NCBI GenBank assembly: GCA_038210245.1
Contig: JBBQWW010000007.1
Location: 1 to 64,000, forward strand
Source: Bog-756 sp038210245
GTDB taxonomy: Bacteria > Actinomycetota > Acidimicrobiia > Acidimicrobiales > RAAP-2
Direction: 5' to 3'
DNA: 64,000 nucleotides
The position numbers were made by a program, and so were the translations under genes. This document shows positions 24,400 through 32,963 of this stretch, piece after piece. The number at the start of each line of letters is the position of its first letter. Position 1 is the first letter of the stretch. A model generated the notes under the pieces. It was not told the DNA's origin. It was given only the letters and a program-made list of their open reading frames with translations, and did not search any database.

Positions 24400-26025
24400 T
24401 CAGTGGGTGGCGTTGCTGACCAGGCGGCGAGCGATGACCTTGAGGGCCAAGGTCTCGTCGGCCCCCTCGAAGATGGACAGCACCCGGGCATCCACGAAGT
24501 ACCGGCTGACCGGGAACTCCTCGGCGTAGCCCATGCCCCCGTGAATCTGGAGGGCCTCACGGGTTACCCACTCGGCCGCCCGGCACACGTACGCCTTGAT
24601 CATCGAGGCCTCTAGGGTCCCCTCGCCCTTGGCCATGAGCCGGGCCACGTCGTAGGAGAACTGGCGGGCCGCCTGGATCAGGACGGCCATGCGGGCCAGT
24701 TTGGCCCGGGTCAGCTGGTACTCGAGGATGGGCTGGCCGAACACGACCCGGTTCTCGGCGTACTCGAAGGCCGCCTCGTAGGAGGCCTGCATGAGACCGA
24801 TGGCCCGGGCCGCCGTCTGGAGTCGACCGTTCTCGAAGCCCTGCATCTGTAGGTAGAAGCCCTTCCCGAGGCCCTCCTCCCCTCCGACCAGATTGGCGTC
24901 GGGAACGAACCAGTCCTCGAAGGCCACCTCGTAGGAGTGCATGCCCCGGTAGCCCAGCGTGTCGATGGCCCGACCCTCCATACGGCCCGGGGAGCCGGCC
25001 GGCCGGCCGCCGGTCCCGGCCTCCTGGGTGAAGCGGAAGCCGTGCCCTTCGCCCTGGGGCTTCTCCACCAGAAAGAGCGACAGGCCCCGGTGGGCTTTCG
25101 ACCGGTCCGGGTCGGTCCGGGCCAGGAGCATCAGCACGTCGGCACGGGCGGCGAAGGTGCACCACGTCTTGACCCCGTTGATGAGCCACCCCCCGTCGGT
25201 GGGCACGGCGGCGGTGACCACCCCGGCCACGTCCGACCCGAAGTCGGGCTCGGTGACGGCCACCGCGCCCATGACCTCGGCGGTGGCCAACCGGGGCAGC
25301 CACTGTTGCTTCTGCGCTTCCGTGCCTCCGTGGACCAAGGCGCGGGTCAGGATCTCGGGGCGGGTGATGAGCGAACCGCCGGCACCGAGCGAGCCCCACG
25401 AGAGCTCCTCGGTGGCCACCACCATGCCCAGGTAGTCCGCCTCGCCCCCGGTGGCGAAGCCGCCGTACTCCTCGGGCACCGACATACCGAAGCCACCCAT
25501 CTCGGCCATTCCCGCGATGATCTCCTCGGGAATGTCGGTGTTGGCCCGGTGGATGTGTTCAGCCCGCGGTCGGATCTGCTCCTCGGCGAACCGGTGGAAG
25601 GTCTCCCGCACCAGCTCGAAGTCGGCGTCGAGGTGGCGGTCGCCCGGCTGGTCGGCCAACGAGGCGAGGAAGGCCGGGTCCCGGAAGGCGGAGACGAACG
25701 CCACAGCTGGAGCCATCCAGTCGTGGGCGACACCCCACTGGGCCGCCCGCCCGATGGTCCGGGTGGCCAGGTCGGCCACGGCGTCAGCGGCGAAGGCGCA
25801 GGCGATCCGGGCCTCGGTGTCCCCGTAGGTGCCGTAGGCCAGGAGGGCCTCGGCGGTGCGAACGGCGGCGGCGGCGTGGGCGATGTCGTACGCCAAGACC
25901 TGGGCGGTGTCGGGACCCCCGGCGGCGATCAGGGCGGCGATGCCGTGATCGACGACGGACTGGGACAGGGCCACGGCCTCGGCGGCGGCCTGCAGGTCAG
26001 GGGCGGGAACGGTGTCTGAGGTCAC
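24400..26025 (-). CDS. mcd: Methylsuccinyl-CoA dehydrogenase-like acyl-CoA dehydrogenase
   Basis: A 541-residue acyl-CoA dehydrogenase with a roughly 130-residue N-terminal extension, the length and layout of (2S)-methylsuccinyl-CoA dehydrogenase rather than ordinary 380-residue enzymes. FAD/substrate motifs include AVTEPDFGSDVAG, NGVKTWCTFAARAD and DTLGYRGMHSYEVAFEDWFV. The C-terminal IHGGMGYAEEFPVSR leads to ARVLSIFEGADE. LLARTDPDRSKAHRGLSLFL and GYRGM-x-x-YE match Mcd closely. It would oxidise methylsuccinyl-CoA to mesaconyl-CoA in the ethylmalonyl-CoA pathway. It is flanked by terminator-like hairpins on both sides, so it is probably monocistronic. Confidence 0.8.
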   Translation of the reverse strand: MTSDTVPAPDLQAAAEAVALSQSVVDHGIAALIAAGGPDTAQVLAYDIAHAAAAVRTAEALLAYGTYGDTEARIACAFAADAVADLATRTIGRAAQWGVAHDWMAPAVAFVSAFRDPAFLASLADQPGDRHLDADFELVRETFHRFAEEQIRPRAEHIHRANTDIPEEIIAGMAEMGGFGMSVPEEYGGFATGGEADYLGMVVATEELSWGSLGAGGSLITRPEILTRALVHGGTEAQKQQWLPRLATAEVMGAVAVTEPDFGSDVAGVVTAAVPTDGGWLINGVKTWCTFAARADVLMLLARTDPDRSKAHRGLSLFLVEKPQGEGHGFRFTQEAGTGGRPAGSPGRMEGRAIDTLGYRGMHSYEVAFEDWFVPDANLVGGEEGLGKGFYLQMQGFENGRLQTAARAIGLMQASYEAAFEYAENRVVFGQPILEYQLTRAKLARMAVLIQAARQFSYDVARLMAKGEGTLEASMIKAYVCRAAEWVTREALQIHGGMGYAEEFPVSRYFVDARVLSIFEGADETLALKVIARRLVSNATH

Positions 26026-26027
26026 GC

Positions 26028-26053
26028 CCCCAGGTTACCGGGCCCGCCTGGGG
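26028..26053 (-). terminator. Hairpin downstream of substrate-binding protein gene
   Basis: CCCCAGG-N12-CCTGGGG forms a 7-bp stem between the stop of the substrate-binding protein gene (26085) and the mcd start (26025). It is the likely terminator of the former. Confidence 0.5.
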
Positions 26054-26084
26054 CCGCCCCACCCACCTCCACCCACCCGAATCC

Positions 26085-27374
26085 TCAGCTGGAGGGCGGG
26101 GTGATGTAGCTGTAGTCGCAGCGGTAGCCGTGGGTGGCACTGCTGACCGGAGGATCATCTGGCGTCCGGACGAACTGGCCGTTCACCACCTTGGCGATGA
26201 GGTAGCAGTTCCCGACGGCCTTGGTCACCGGGTTGTTGGGCGCCACGATGTGGTTCCCGTCGAAGGTGGTGATCTTGCTCAGGGCCGCCAGCTCGGATCC
26301 CCGGCTCGGGTTGGCTCCGGCGTTCTTGAGGGCCTGGGCGAACAGTTCGGTGGAGAGCCAGGCGTACAGGGTGTAGAGGTCGGTCTTGAAGCCGGGCGAG
26401 GCCACGTTGACCCAGTGGAGGAACGTGGCCACGGCCGGGACGGTCTTGGCGTCCTGGCCGAGGTAGAGAGAGGTGTTCTGCTCTAGGTAGTCGCCGTTGA
26501 CCGCGGCGGCGCCCCCGGCGTCCTTGACCAGGCTGTTGGTGTAGGTGGCGGCCCCGAGGACGACGACGGGATGGAAGTTCTGCTGGGTCAGGTCCTTCAG
26601 GAACGCCGCGGCGTAGCTCTCGGCCATCGAGTCCATGAAGACGATCTTGACCCCGGCGTTCTTCATGGCGATCACGTTCTGGGTGAAGTCGGTGGTGGAC
26701 ACGGTGTAGGTGGGGTCGTAGATGACCTTCATGCCCACCTTCTGCATGGCGTACTTCTCACCGACCCAGTCCTGCTCGGCCGACGGCAGGCCGGCCACCA
26801 TGGCCCCGACGGCGTGGATGTCCTTCGGGTACTTCTTCTTGATGAACTGCAGCGGGCCCTCTTCCCAACCGGCGTTGAGAGGCACCGGGCTGAACACGTT
26901 GGGCAGCTTGTTGGTGGCGGGATCGAGCACTACCGAGACGTTGGGCATGCCCGGATTGGCCTTGAGGAGCGCCCCGCCGAAGCTGTCCTCCAGGGAGAAG
27001 TTCCCGACCATGGCGAAGTCGTTGTTGATAGCGTCCTGGGTGGCCTGCTTGTTGGTGGCCCCGGTGAACTGGTCATCCGAGTCGGTGATGACCAGCTTGC
27101 GGCCGTTGATGCCACCGGTGGAGTTGACGTAGTCGGCGTAGGCCTGGGCGCCGACGTTGGCGCCCTTGAACAGGCCGATGGACAGGGTGGAGACGTTAGC
27201 CAGCTTGACCTGGGTCTTGGTGATCCCGGTGTGGTCGGAGTAGGCGCTCGACGGGATCTGGGACCCGGTCGAGGCCGAGGACACACCCGTCGTGCTCACG
27301 ACGACCGCCGAGGTCGTCACAGCCAGCGCCAACGTCAGTACGGCCACGCGCGTCTTCAGCGATCCAGATGCCAC
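26085..27374 (-). CDS. ABC transporter substrate-binding protein (LivK/type 1 periplasmic fold)
   Basis: The 429-residue exported protein has a signal segment (VAVLTLALAVTTSAVVVS) and a type-1 periplasmic binding fold: DHTGITKTQVKLANVSTLSIG, YVNSTGGINGRKLVITDSDDQF, NDFAMVGNFS and YTVSTTDFTQNVIAMKNAGVKIVFM. These are typical of branched-chain amino acid or amide binding proteins. GTG 27374 is preferred to the longer ATG at 27443 because GGGAG precedes it at proper spacing. No permease or ATPase genes adjoin it, so it may serve a transporter encoded elsewhere. An inverted repeat at 27590 lies about 215 bases upstream. The ligand is unknown. Confidence 0.85.
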   Translation of the reverse strand: MASGSLKTRVAVLTLALAVTTSAVVVSTTGVSSASTGSQIPSSAYSDHTGITKTQVKLANVSTLSIGLFKGANVGAQAYADYVNSTGGINGRKLVITDSDDQFTGATNKQATQDAINNDFAMVGNFSLEDSFGGALLKANPGMPNVSVVLDPATNKLPNVFSPVPLNAGWEEGPLQFIKKKYPKDIHAVGAMVAGLPSAEQDWVGEKYAMQKVGMKVIYDPTYTVSTTDFTQNVIAMKNAGVKIVFMDSMAESYAAAFLKDLTQQNFHPVVVLGAATYTNSLVKDAGGAAAVNGDYLEQNTSLYLGQDAKTVPAVATFLHWVNVASPGFKTDLYTLYAWLSTELFAQALKNAGANPSRGSELAALSKITTFDGNHIVAPNNPVTKAVGNCYLIAKVVNGQFVRTPDDPPVSSATHGYRCDYSYITPPSS

Positions 27375-27589
27375 AGGTTCTCCCAGATTCTCCGTCTTAT
27401 GTACGTTCGGTAGTGCCCAGTACCCATCGGTCGCACGACCCACATGGTCCGCATACTCCCGAGAGAATGGTTGACTCTACGCCACCCGGTCGACGGACTG
27501 TTGCGCACCAGCCAATTTGGACCTTCACCTGCGGCGATGTGACACCGATACCCGGATTTCCAGGGAACAGGCAGGCGGATTTGGCCGGG

Positions 27590-27615
27590 TGAGACTTAGC
27601 AATTTGATTGTCTCA
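27590..27615. promoter_or_regulatory. Second TGAGAC-N14-GTCTCA inverted repeat
   Basis: TGAGAC and GTCTCA arms with exactly 14 bases between, embedded in a locally AT-rich patch (TTAGCAATTTGATT) in the 286-base gap upstream of the substrate-binding protein gene. The arms and spacing equal those at 20041-20066, although the spacers differ. This is a candidate operator. Confidence 0.45.
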
Positions 27616-27660
27616 TCACCGTGACCGTCCGTCCCGATCGCCGCTCCCCGCCTCGGTCGA

Positions 27661-28308
27661 TCAGGCCGACGGCGCCTGGGCCACCACCGTGACCAGCGGG
27701 GGCAGCACCACCGGATCGTCACCGGGATCGACCTCGGTGAGCAGCCGGAGGTAGTCGGCCACCGGCCCCGGTCCGGCCCCGGCCGGCGCCTCGGCCCACG
27801 CGTCCACGGTGATCAGACCGGCGTCCCGGGCCAGGGACGGCAGCAGCGCCCCGATGTCGGGATGGCGGGCCGAGGGCATGGAGAACGGGTCCCCGTTGAT
27901 TCGCCCGGCCGACGTGATGGGCTCCTGGGCCACCACCCACCCCCCCGGTCGGACCACGGCGGCCATCCGGGCCAGCACCACCGCCGGGTCGGCCACGTGC
28001 AGGAGCAGGAACCGACAGAAGGCCAGGTCCACCTGTTCGGGGAGCCGGAGGTCCTCGCCCGACTGGGTGATGGCCAGGACCTGGCTGTGGGCGGCGGCGG
28101 CCTCGGCGACCTCGTCCCGGGCCCGGGGGTCGCTGTCCACGGCGTAGACCCGGCCGTCTTGCCCCACGATCTCGGCCAGGGCCACCGAGACGTCCCCGCC
28201 ACCAGCCCCGACGTCCACACAGGTCCACCCGGGACCGATCCCGAGGCGCTCCAGCGCCGTGGCCAGGGGCCGGCGGTAGACGTCGTCACGCAGTCCCCGG
28301 AGCTCCAT
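27661..28308 (-). CDS. Class I SAM-dependent methyltransferase
   Basis: The 215-residue protein has SAM-binding motif I VDVGAGGGDVSVALAE, the acidic post-I strand VYAVDSDPRA, an AFCRFLLLHVADP segment as motif II/III and a PGGWVVAQEP motif. It is a complete Rossmann-fold methyltransferase of the Methyltransf_11/25 type. The start is ATG 28308. The substrate cannot be predicted. It is transcribed divergently from the 28487 gene. Confidence 0.85.
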   Translation of the reverse strand: MELRGLRDDVYRRPLATALERLGIGPGWTCVDVGAGGGDVSVALAEIVGQDGRVYAVDSDPRARDEVAEAAAAHSQVLAITQSGEDLRLPEQVDLAFCRFLLLHVADPAVVLARMAAVVRPGGWVVAQEPITSAGRINGDPFSMPSARHPDIGALLPSLARDAGLITVDAWAEAPAGAGPGPVADYLRLLTEVDPGDDPVVLPPLVTVVAQAPSA

Positions 28309-28466
28309 GACCTCAGGCTACCGGCCCACCTGCCCGGCGCCGGGAGGGGCCGGTCGCCGTCCCGGCCCGGTGAGCTGCCACCGGATGCACCGGGCGTCGG
28401 CCCGCTCCTCCATCGGGTCGCCGCCGTGCCCACGGGTGCTCGGCACTGCGTCGGGACCCGCCGTCC

Positions 28467-28486
28467 AACCGGTAACCTCACCGGTT
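28467..28486 (+). promoter_or_regulatory. AACCGG/CCGGTT inverted repeat with leaderless-type promoter
   Basis: AACCGG-N8-CCGGTT directly abuts GTG 28487. The spacer contains TAACCT, a TANNNT -10 motif eight bases before the start, and there is no Shine-Dalgarno sequence. This suggests a leaderless transcript with an operator on the promoter. Confidence 0.35.
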
Positions 28487-28918
28487 GTGCGAGTGACCAT
28501 GATGCTGTGCGACGCAGCCCAAGTTTCCGACGGCAAGCTCTACGTGCTCGGCGGAGGTTGGAGCATGACCGGTCCTGACCCCGTCCCCTCGGCCATCGCC
28601 CTCAAGATCGACGTGGGCTGGCACGAAGCCGAGTCCGCCCACCACTGGGAGCTCTTCCTCGAGGACGCCGACGGACGGCCGGTACTGGTGGAGACGCCGG
28701 AGGGTGAGCATCCCGTCGAGGTGCGAGGGGAGTTCACCGTCGGTCGTCCCCCGGGAATCCCCGAGGGCTCTCCCATCGACGTGGCGCTGGCCGTGAACCT
28801 CGGACCTCTGCCCCTCACCCCGGGCACGCGCTACACGTGGCGGATGGCCATCGACGGGGAGTCGCAGTCCGACTGGGTCCTCGGGTTCACCACGCGGCCC
28901 GCTCTGGTCCGGGACTGA
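28487..28918 (+). CDS. DUF6941-like conserved actinobacterial protein
   Basis: The 143-residue protein matches a conserved actinobacterial family (DUF6941-like): MMLCDAAQVSDGKLYVLGGGWSM at the start (first part VTMMLCDAAQ), then ALKIDVGWHEA, and a C-terminal LTPGTRYTWRMAIDGESQ. It is predicted to be an all-beta domain. Its function is unknown. GTG 28487 (or GTG 28493) fits the family start. It is followed after three bases by the MaoC hydratase gene, so the two are probably co-expressed. Confidence 0.75.
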   Translation: MRVTMMLCDAAQVSDGKLYVLGGGWSMTGPDPVPSAIALKIDVGWHEAESAHHWELFLEDADGRPVLVETPEGEHPVEVRGEFTVGRPPGIPEGSPIDVALAVNLGPLPLTPGTRYTWRMAIDGESQSDWVLGFTTRPALVRD

Positions 28919-28921
28919 GCG

Positions 28922-29434
28922 GTGACCACCTTCGAACGGCCCTTCGGCCGTTACTTCGAGGACTTCGAGCCCGGTGACGTGTACCGGCACTGGCCGGGCA
29001 AGACCATCACCGAGGCCGACGACCACCTGTTCTGCATGATCACGATGAACCACCACCCCCTGCACACCAACGCCTGGTTCGCCGAGCACGAGACGGTGCA
29101 GGGCAGGAACGTGGTGGTGGGCAACCTGGTGTACTCGTTGGTCCTGGGATTGAGCGTGCCCGACGTCAGCGGCACGGCCATCGCCAACCTCGAGGTGGAG
29201 TCCTTGGTCCACCGGGCCCCGACCTTCCACGGTGACACCATCTATGCCGAGACCAAGGTCATCGGCAAGGTCGAGTCCAAGTCCCGCGACGACCGGGGCG
29301 TGGTCACGGTCGAGTCCAAGGGGTTGAACCAGCGGGGCGAGGAAGTGTGCTTCTTCCGGCGCAAGGTGATGGTCTGGAAGCAGGCCGCCGCCCCCGCCCG
29401 CCGGCGTCCCTACGGGGACGACATCTGGGATTGA
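28922..29434 (+). CDS. MaoC family hydratase, mesaconyl-CoA hydratase-like
   Basis: The 170-residue hotdog protein matches the MaoC protein found in actinobacterial ethylmalonyl-CoA clusters. Visible motifs are GKTITEADDHLFCMITMNHHPLH (with catalytic Asp and His region DDHLF...NHHPLH), NVVVGNLVYSL, LSVPDVSGTAIANLEVE and a hotdog strand FHGDTIYAETKV. It would hydrate mesaconyl-CoA to beta-methylmalyl-CoA, feeding the lyase at 22578. GTG 28922 follows the DUF6941-like stop by three bases. The specific substrate rests on family resemblance and the nearby pathway genes. Confidence 0.82.
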   Translation: MTTFERPFGRYFEDFEPGDVYRHWPGKTITEADDHLFCMITMNHHPLHTNAWFAEHETVQGRNVVVGNLVYSLVLGLSVPDVSGTAIANLEVESLVHRAPTFHGDTIYAETKVIGKVESKSRDDRGVVTVESKGLNQRGEEVCFFRRKVMVWKQAAAPARRRPYGDDIWD

Positions 29435-29487
29435 CGTCTCGGAGCGGCCCAGTTCCCGCCCCCACCGGTGCGGGCGGCGGCCCGCCG

Positions 29488-30390
29488 GTGATCCGGGCAC
29501 GAGACCAACTCGAGGCCATCGGCCGGTGTATCGAGGCGTGGGGTACCTCGGCCGGGTCCGATTCAAGGCGACCCGACCTCCCCTGGCGGTCCAGCCGAGA
29601 CCCCTGGGCCGTCCTGGTCAGCGAGGTCATGGCCCAGCAGACCCAGCTGTCCCGCGTCATCCCCGCCTATCAGCGGTTCCTCGACCGGTTCCCGACGCCG
29701 GCGGCCTGCGCCGCCGCGCCGCTCGGCGACATCCTCCGGGCCTGGCAGGGCCTGGGCTACAACCGGCGGTCCCGAAACCTGCACCGGGCCGCCCAGGTAG
29801 TGGCGGCCGAGCACGGCGGTCGGGTTCCTTCCGATCTGACCGGGCTCCTCGCCCTGCCTGGTGTCGGCGCCTACACGGCGCGAGCCGTGCTGGCCTTCGC
29901 CTTCGGCGCCGACATCGGCGTGGTGGACACCAATGCCGGTCGGGTGGTGGCCCGGGCCGTGGCCGGCCGGCCGGTCCGCCCGGGTGAGGCCCAGCGACTG
30001 GTGGACGACATGGTTCCTCCGGGCCGGGGGTGGTCCTTCGGTCAGGCTCTCCTCGATCTCGGAGCCGGGCACTGTGTGGCCGGCTCCCCCCGCTGCAGTG
30101 GGTGCCCGGTACGCCGACGCTGCCGGTGGGCGGCAGCCGGCCGAGTCGGCCCCGACCCGGCGGTGGGCTCGGCCGGGGTCTCTTCCCCCCAGAGCCGGTT
30201 CGACGGCTCGGACCGGCAGGGCCGGGGCCGGCTGGTGGATGCCCTCCGGGACGGGGCGGTCCCGGCCGACGCCGTGGCCGGGGTGGTCGGTTGGCCCGAC
30301 GACCCCGAACGGGCGGGACGGGTGGTGGCCAGGCTGGTGGCCGAGGGCCTGGTGGTGGCCGACCGGTCCGGGACGCTCCGACTGCCCTGA
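29488..30390 (+). CDS. mutY: A/G-specific adenine glycosylase MutY
   Basis: The 300-residue DNA glycosylase removes adenine mispaired with 8-oxoguanine. It has VSEVMAQQTQ with the catalytic Glu, the helix-hairpin-helix LLALPGVGAYTARAVLAFAF, catalytic Asp in GVVDTNAGRVVAR, and a complete [4Fe-4S] motif C-x6-C-x2-C-x5-C (GHCVAGSPRCSGCPVRRRC). The C-terminal NUDIX-like 8-oxoG recognition domain of E. coli MutY is replaced by a short winged-helix-like tail, as in other actinobacterial MutY proteins. GTG 29488 places the start close to the family N-terminus. A strong hairpin follows the gene. Confidence 0.9.
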   Translation: MIRARDQLEAIGRCIEAWGTSAGSDSRRPDLPWRSSRDPWAVLVSEVMAQQTQLSRVIPAYQRFLDRFPTPAACAAAPLGDILRAWQGLGYNRRSRNLHRAAQVVAAEHGGRVPSDLTGLLALPGVGAYTARAVLAFAFGADIGVVDTNAGRVVARAVAGRPVRPGEAQRLVDDMVPPGRGWSFGQALLDLGAGHCVAGSPRCSGCPVRRRCRWAAAGRVGPDPAVGSAGVSSPQSRFDGSDRQGRGRLVDALRDGAVPADAVAGVVGWPDDPERAGRVVARLVAEGLVVADRSGTLRLP

Positions 30391-30422
30391 CGCCCTTGGT
30401 GGGGGTGCCTCGGTCGCGGCCG

Positions 30423-30456
30423 CCGACACGGTGGCGAGCCGCTCCCACCGTGTCGG
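30423..30456 (+). terminator. 12-bp stem terminator after mutY
   Basis: CCGACACGGTGG-N10-CCACCGTGTCGG is a perfect 12-bp stem with a 10-base loop, 33 bases after the mutY stop. It is the strongest terminator-like hairpin in the window. Confidence 0.75.
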
Positions 30457-30503
30457 ATCCGGGTGGGCTGTGTACGGTGATCGGAGTCGGAACGGTTCGG
30501 TGT

Positions 30504-30519
30504 CCCGCCCGCGGGCGGG
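30504..30519 (+). promoter_or_regulatory. GC hairpin in leader of secreted hydrolase
   Basis: CCCGCCCG-CGGGCGGG palindrome immediately before the AAGGGGGG ribosome-binding region of the gene at 30535. It may affect translation or mRNA stability. Confidence 0.3.
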
Positions 30520-30534
30520 GAAGGGGGGACGGTC

Positions 30535-32010
30535 ATGAGAGCACGCTGGGTGGGTTCGCTGCTGATGGCGATGACGGCGGTCGGGGTGTCGTGGACGGCG
30601 GTCGGGGGGACGGCATCGGCCGACACCATCTCGGTGACCCAGGCCTCGCCTCCGGTACTGGGAGCGCCGGCGTCCGTGCCCGAGTCGGTGTTCACGGTGG
30701 CCACCCCCAGCGTGGTGGCCACCCCGGCCATCCCGGCCGGCACCCCGAGCCCCACCCAGTACGACCAGGTCGCGGTACGGCGGTTCGGCGCTCCGTCGGC
30801 GGCCCACGTACTGGTACTGGTGCCGGGGACCAACGGGGGCGCCGGCGATTTCGACGTGGTCGCCCCGTACCTGGTGAGCCACGTGCCCCATCTTCAGGTC
30901 TGGGCCGAGATGCGACGGGAAGGTGCCCTCCAGGATGACTCGCTCATCCAGTCGGTCCTGGCCGGTCGGGCCACCTATCAACAGGCCTTCGACTACTACC
31001 TGGGCTTCCTGTCCAACCCAGCCATCACCGACCACTACCAGCCGTTGGCGGTGTCACAGTACGGGTTCGTGCAGCAGTGGGGCATGGCCGTGGCCATGAA
31101 CGACCTCAACGCGGTGATCCAGAAGGCCCACCAGGGAGGGGCCAAGACCGTGACCCTCGGTGGCCACTCGCTCGGGGGCACCGAGGCAGCCGCTTACGCC
31201 GCCTGGGACTTCGACGGCCGCGGCGGCTACCAGAACATCGACGGCATCATGTGCATCGACGGGTGTGCCGGAGCACCGTACGCCGGGCAGCAGAAGGCCA
31301 CGGTGCCCTCGGCCCAGACGGCCATCGCCACCATGAACACCAAGGGTCCCTGGCTCGACCTCCTGGGTGCCGGGCTTCCGTGGGTGACCGGGGTGTTCAG
31401 CCAGGTCGGGGCCCTGGCCGCCGTCGAGGCTCCCAACGCGCCGTCATTGCTCCAGACCTTCCCGCTCCTCCCCGCCACCTTCAAGCCGCCCAAACCGGTG
31501 ACCAACCAGGCCCAGTTGGGCTACGCCTTCGACGCCTCCACTTCGCCATCGGCGCTGGCGCTGATCCACGTGCACTCGGGCCACGTGGCCGTCACCGGCA
31601 ATCCGGCCCGATGGGTCAACCGTGGCATCACCCCGATCCAGAACGTGGCCGACGTCTTCGCCCAGGCCCCGCTAGCCGCCGCCGACTGGTACTACCCGGA
31701 GCGGCTGTCCATCGATGCCGGTGCCGCGGCCACCCTTCGCCAGACCCCGGTGGCCGACTATCTGGGACTCCGGCTCCTCGACACCCGGAAGGTCGACGTG
31801 CCCATCTACGCCTTCCAGACGTCGCTCGGAGGGACCGACAACGCCGTGGCCAACGGAGCCCGGTACTTCCAGCAGCACTCCAAGATCCCGAGCGTTCGGG
31901 TGGTCAGCCGGACTCAGACCTACAGCCATCTCGACCCCCTGCTAGCCGCCCCGGCGAGGAACGCCTTCTTGCAGACGGCGGTGCCCTGGCTGAAGAAGAT
32001 CGGGGCCTAG
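30535..32010 (+). CDS. Secreted alpha/beta-hydrolase-like protein
   Basis: The 491-residue exported protein has a signal peptide (LLMAMTAVGVSWTAVGGTASA, cleavage near SADT). Its lipase/esterase core has an HVLVLVPGTNGGAGDF oxyanion region and the nucleophile motif TLGGHSLGGTEAAAYAA (Ser212). Likely acid and base lie in the last 100 residues, with His in TYSHLDPLLA. No known subfamily was recognised. Two cysteines (MCIDGCAGAPY) may form a disulfide. It is a probable secreted esterase or lipase. The convergent neighbour is another hydrolase on the minus strand. ATG 30535 follows AAGGGGGGACGGTC. Confidence 0.75.
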   Translation: MRARWVGSLLMAMTAVGVSWTAVGGTASADTISVTQASPPVLGAPASVPESVFTVATPSVVATPAIPAGTPSPTQYDQVAVRRFGAPSAAHVLVLVPGTNGGAGDFDVVAPYLVSHVPHLQVWAEMRREGALQDDSLIQSVLAGRATYQQAFDYYLGFLSNPAITDHYQPLAVSQYGFVQQWGMAVAMNDLNAVIQKAHQGGAKTVTLGGHSLGGTEAAAYAAWDFDGRGGYQNIDGIMCIDGCAGAPYAGQQKATVPSAQTAIATMNTKGPWLDLLGAGLPWVTGVFSQVGALAAVEAPNAPSLLQTFPLLPATFKPPKPVTNQAQLGYAFDASTSPSALALIHVHSGHVAVTGNPARWVNRGITPIQNVADVFAQAPLAAADWYYPERLSIDAGAAATLRQTPVADYLGLRLLDTRKVDVPIYAFQTSLGGTDNAVANGARYFQQHSKIPSVRVVSRTQTYSHLDPLLAAPARNAFLQTAVPWLKKIGA

Positions 32011-32030
32011 CGGCCGCGGGATCGGGCCGG

Positions 32031-32900
32031 TCAGACGGTGAGAAACCGGACGATGTGGTCGTTGACCTCGTCGGGACGCTCCACGTGGAGGAAGTGGCCG
32101 GCCCCCCCGACCACCACCACCTCCGAACCCGGCGCCAAGAACTCGGCGACCGGGCCGATGGTGTCGAGGCCCATGCAGCCGTCATCGGCCCCGTGGAGAT
32201 AGAGCGTGGGCTGGGGGGCCACGGTGCCCGCCGCCGCCTGGGCCGCCGCGGCGGCGGGGTCGTCGGGGGGCCCGGCGAACATGGCCCGGTAGTAGCCGAT
32301 GGCGGCACTGAGGCTCTCGGGGGTGGCCAGCGCCTCCTTCACCCGGGCGGCGTCCCACGAGCCGTCGAAGCCCGGTGACCAGTCGGCCCACAGTCGGTCG
32401 ATGAAGGCGTAGTCGTCGAGGGCCACGGCGTATTCGGCCAGCGGGGTCTGGAAGAAGAAGACGTACCAACTACGACGGAGCTGGTCGAAGGAGAAGAAGC
32501 CGTCGGCCATCGACGCCTGGGGGGCTACGGCCGCGGCCACCACCCGCCGCCACCGCCCGGGCTCCAGGGCGGCGGCCCCGTACGTGGCGAAGGCGCCCCA
32601 GTCGTGGCCGATGATCACGGCATCCTCACCTCCATCCAGGGCATCGTGGAGGGCGCAGGCGTCCAGGGCCAGGGTCCCGGTGTCGAAGCGGCCGTCGGCG
32701 GGCACCGGGGTCGGGGCGTACCCCCGCATGTTCGGGGCCACGGCCCGGAACCCGGCGCCGGCCAGGCGGGGGAGAAGGTGGCGCCAGGTGTGGGCGGTGT
32801 CGGGGAAGCCGTGCAGGCAGAGGGCCAGGGGCCCGTCGGCCGGCCCGGCCTCGAAACAGGCGAACTCGGTGCCGTTGGCGGCCACGGTGCGGTACTCCAT
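32031..32900 (-). CDS. Alpha/beta hydrolase, epoxide-hydrolase-like
   Basis: The 289-residue enzyme shows LCLHGFPDTAHTWRHLLP (oxyanion HGFP), nucleophile elbow IIGHDWGAFATYGAA with Asp as nucleophile as in epoxide hydrolases and haloalkane dehalogenases, YLHGADDGCMG carrying an acid and GGAGHFLHVERP carrying the catalytic His. Cap-domain residues YYRAMF are consistent with an epoxide hydrolase. The start is ATG 32900. It is divergent from the MBL gene at 32964. The substrate is unknown. Confidence 0.85.
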   Translation of the reverse strand: MEYRTVAANGTEFACFEAGPADGPLALCLHGFPDTAHTWRHLLPRLAGAGFRAVAPNMRGYAPTPVPADGRFDTGTLALDACALHDALDGGEDAVIIGHDWGAFATYGAAALEPGRWRRVVAAAVAPQASMADGFFSFDQLRRSWYVFFFQTPLAEYAVALDDYAFIDRLWADWSPGFDGSWDAARVKEALATPESLSAAIGYYRAMFAGPPDDPAAAAAQAAAGTVAPQPTLYLHGADDGCMGLDTIGPVAEFLAPGSEVVVVGGAGHFLHVERPDEVNDHIVRFLTV

Positions 32901-32963
32901 GGTCAGGAGGGTACTCGTCGGGAATACGGCCTCCGCCTGATGTCCGGCTAGCCTCCTCCTTCG

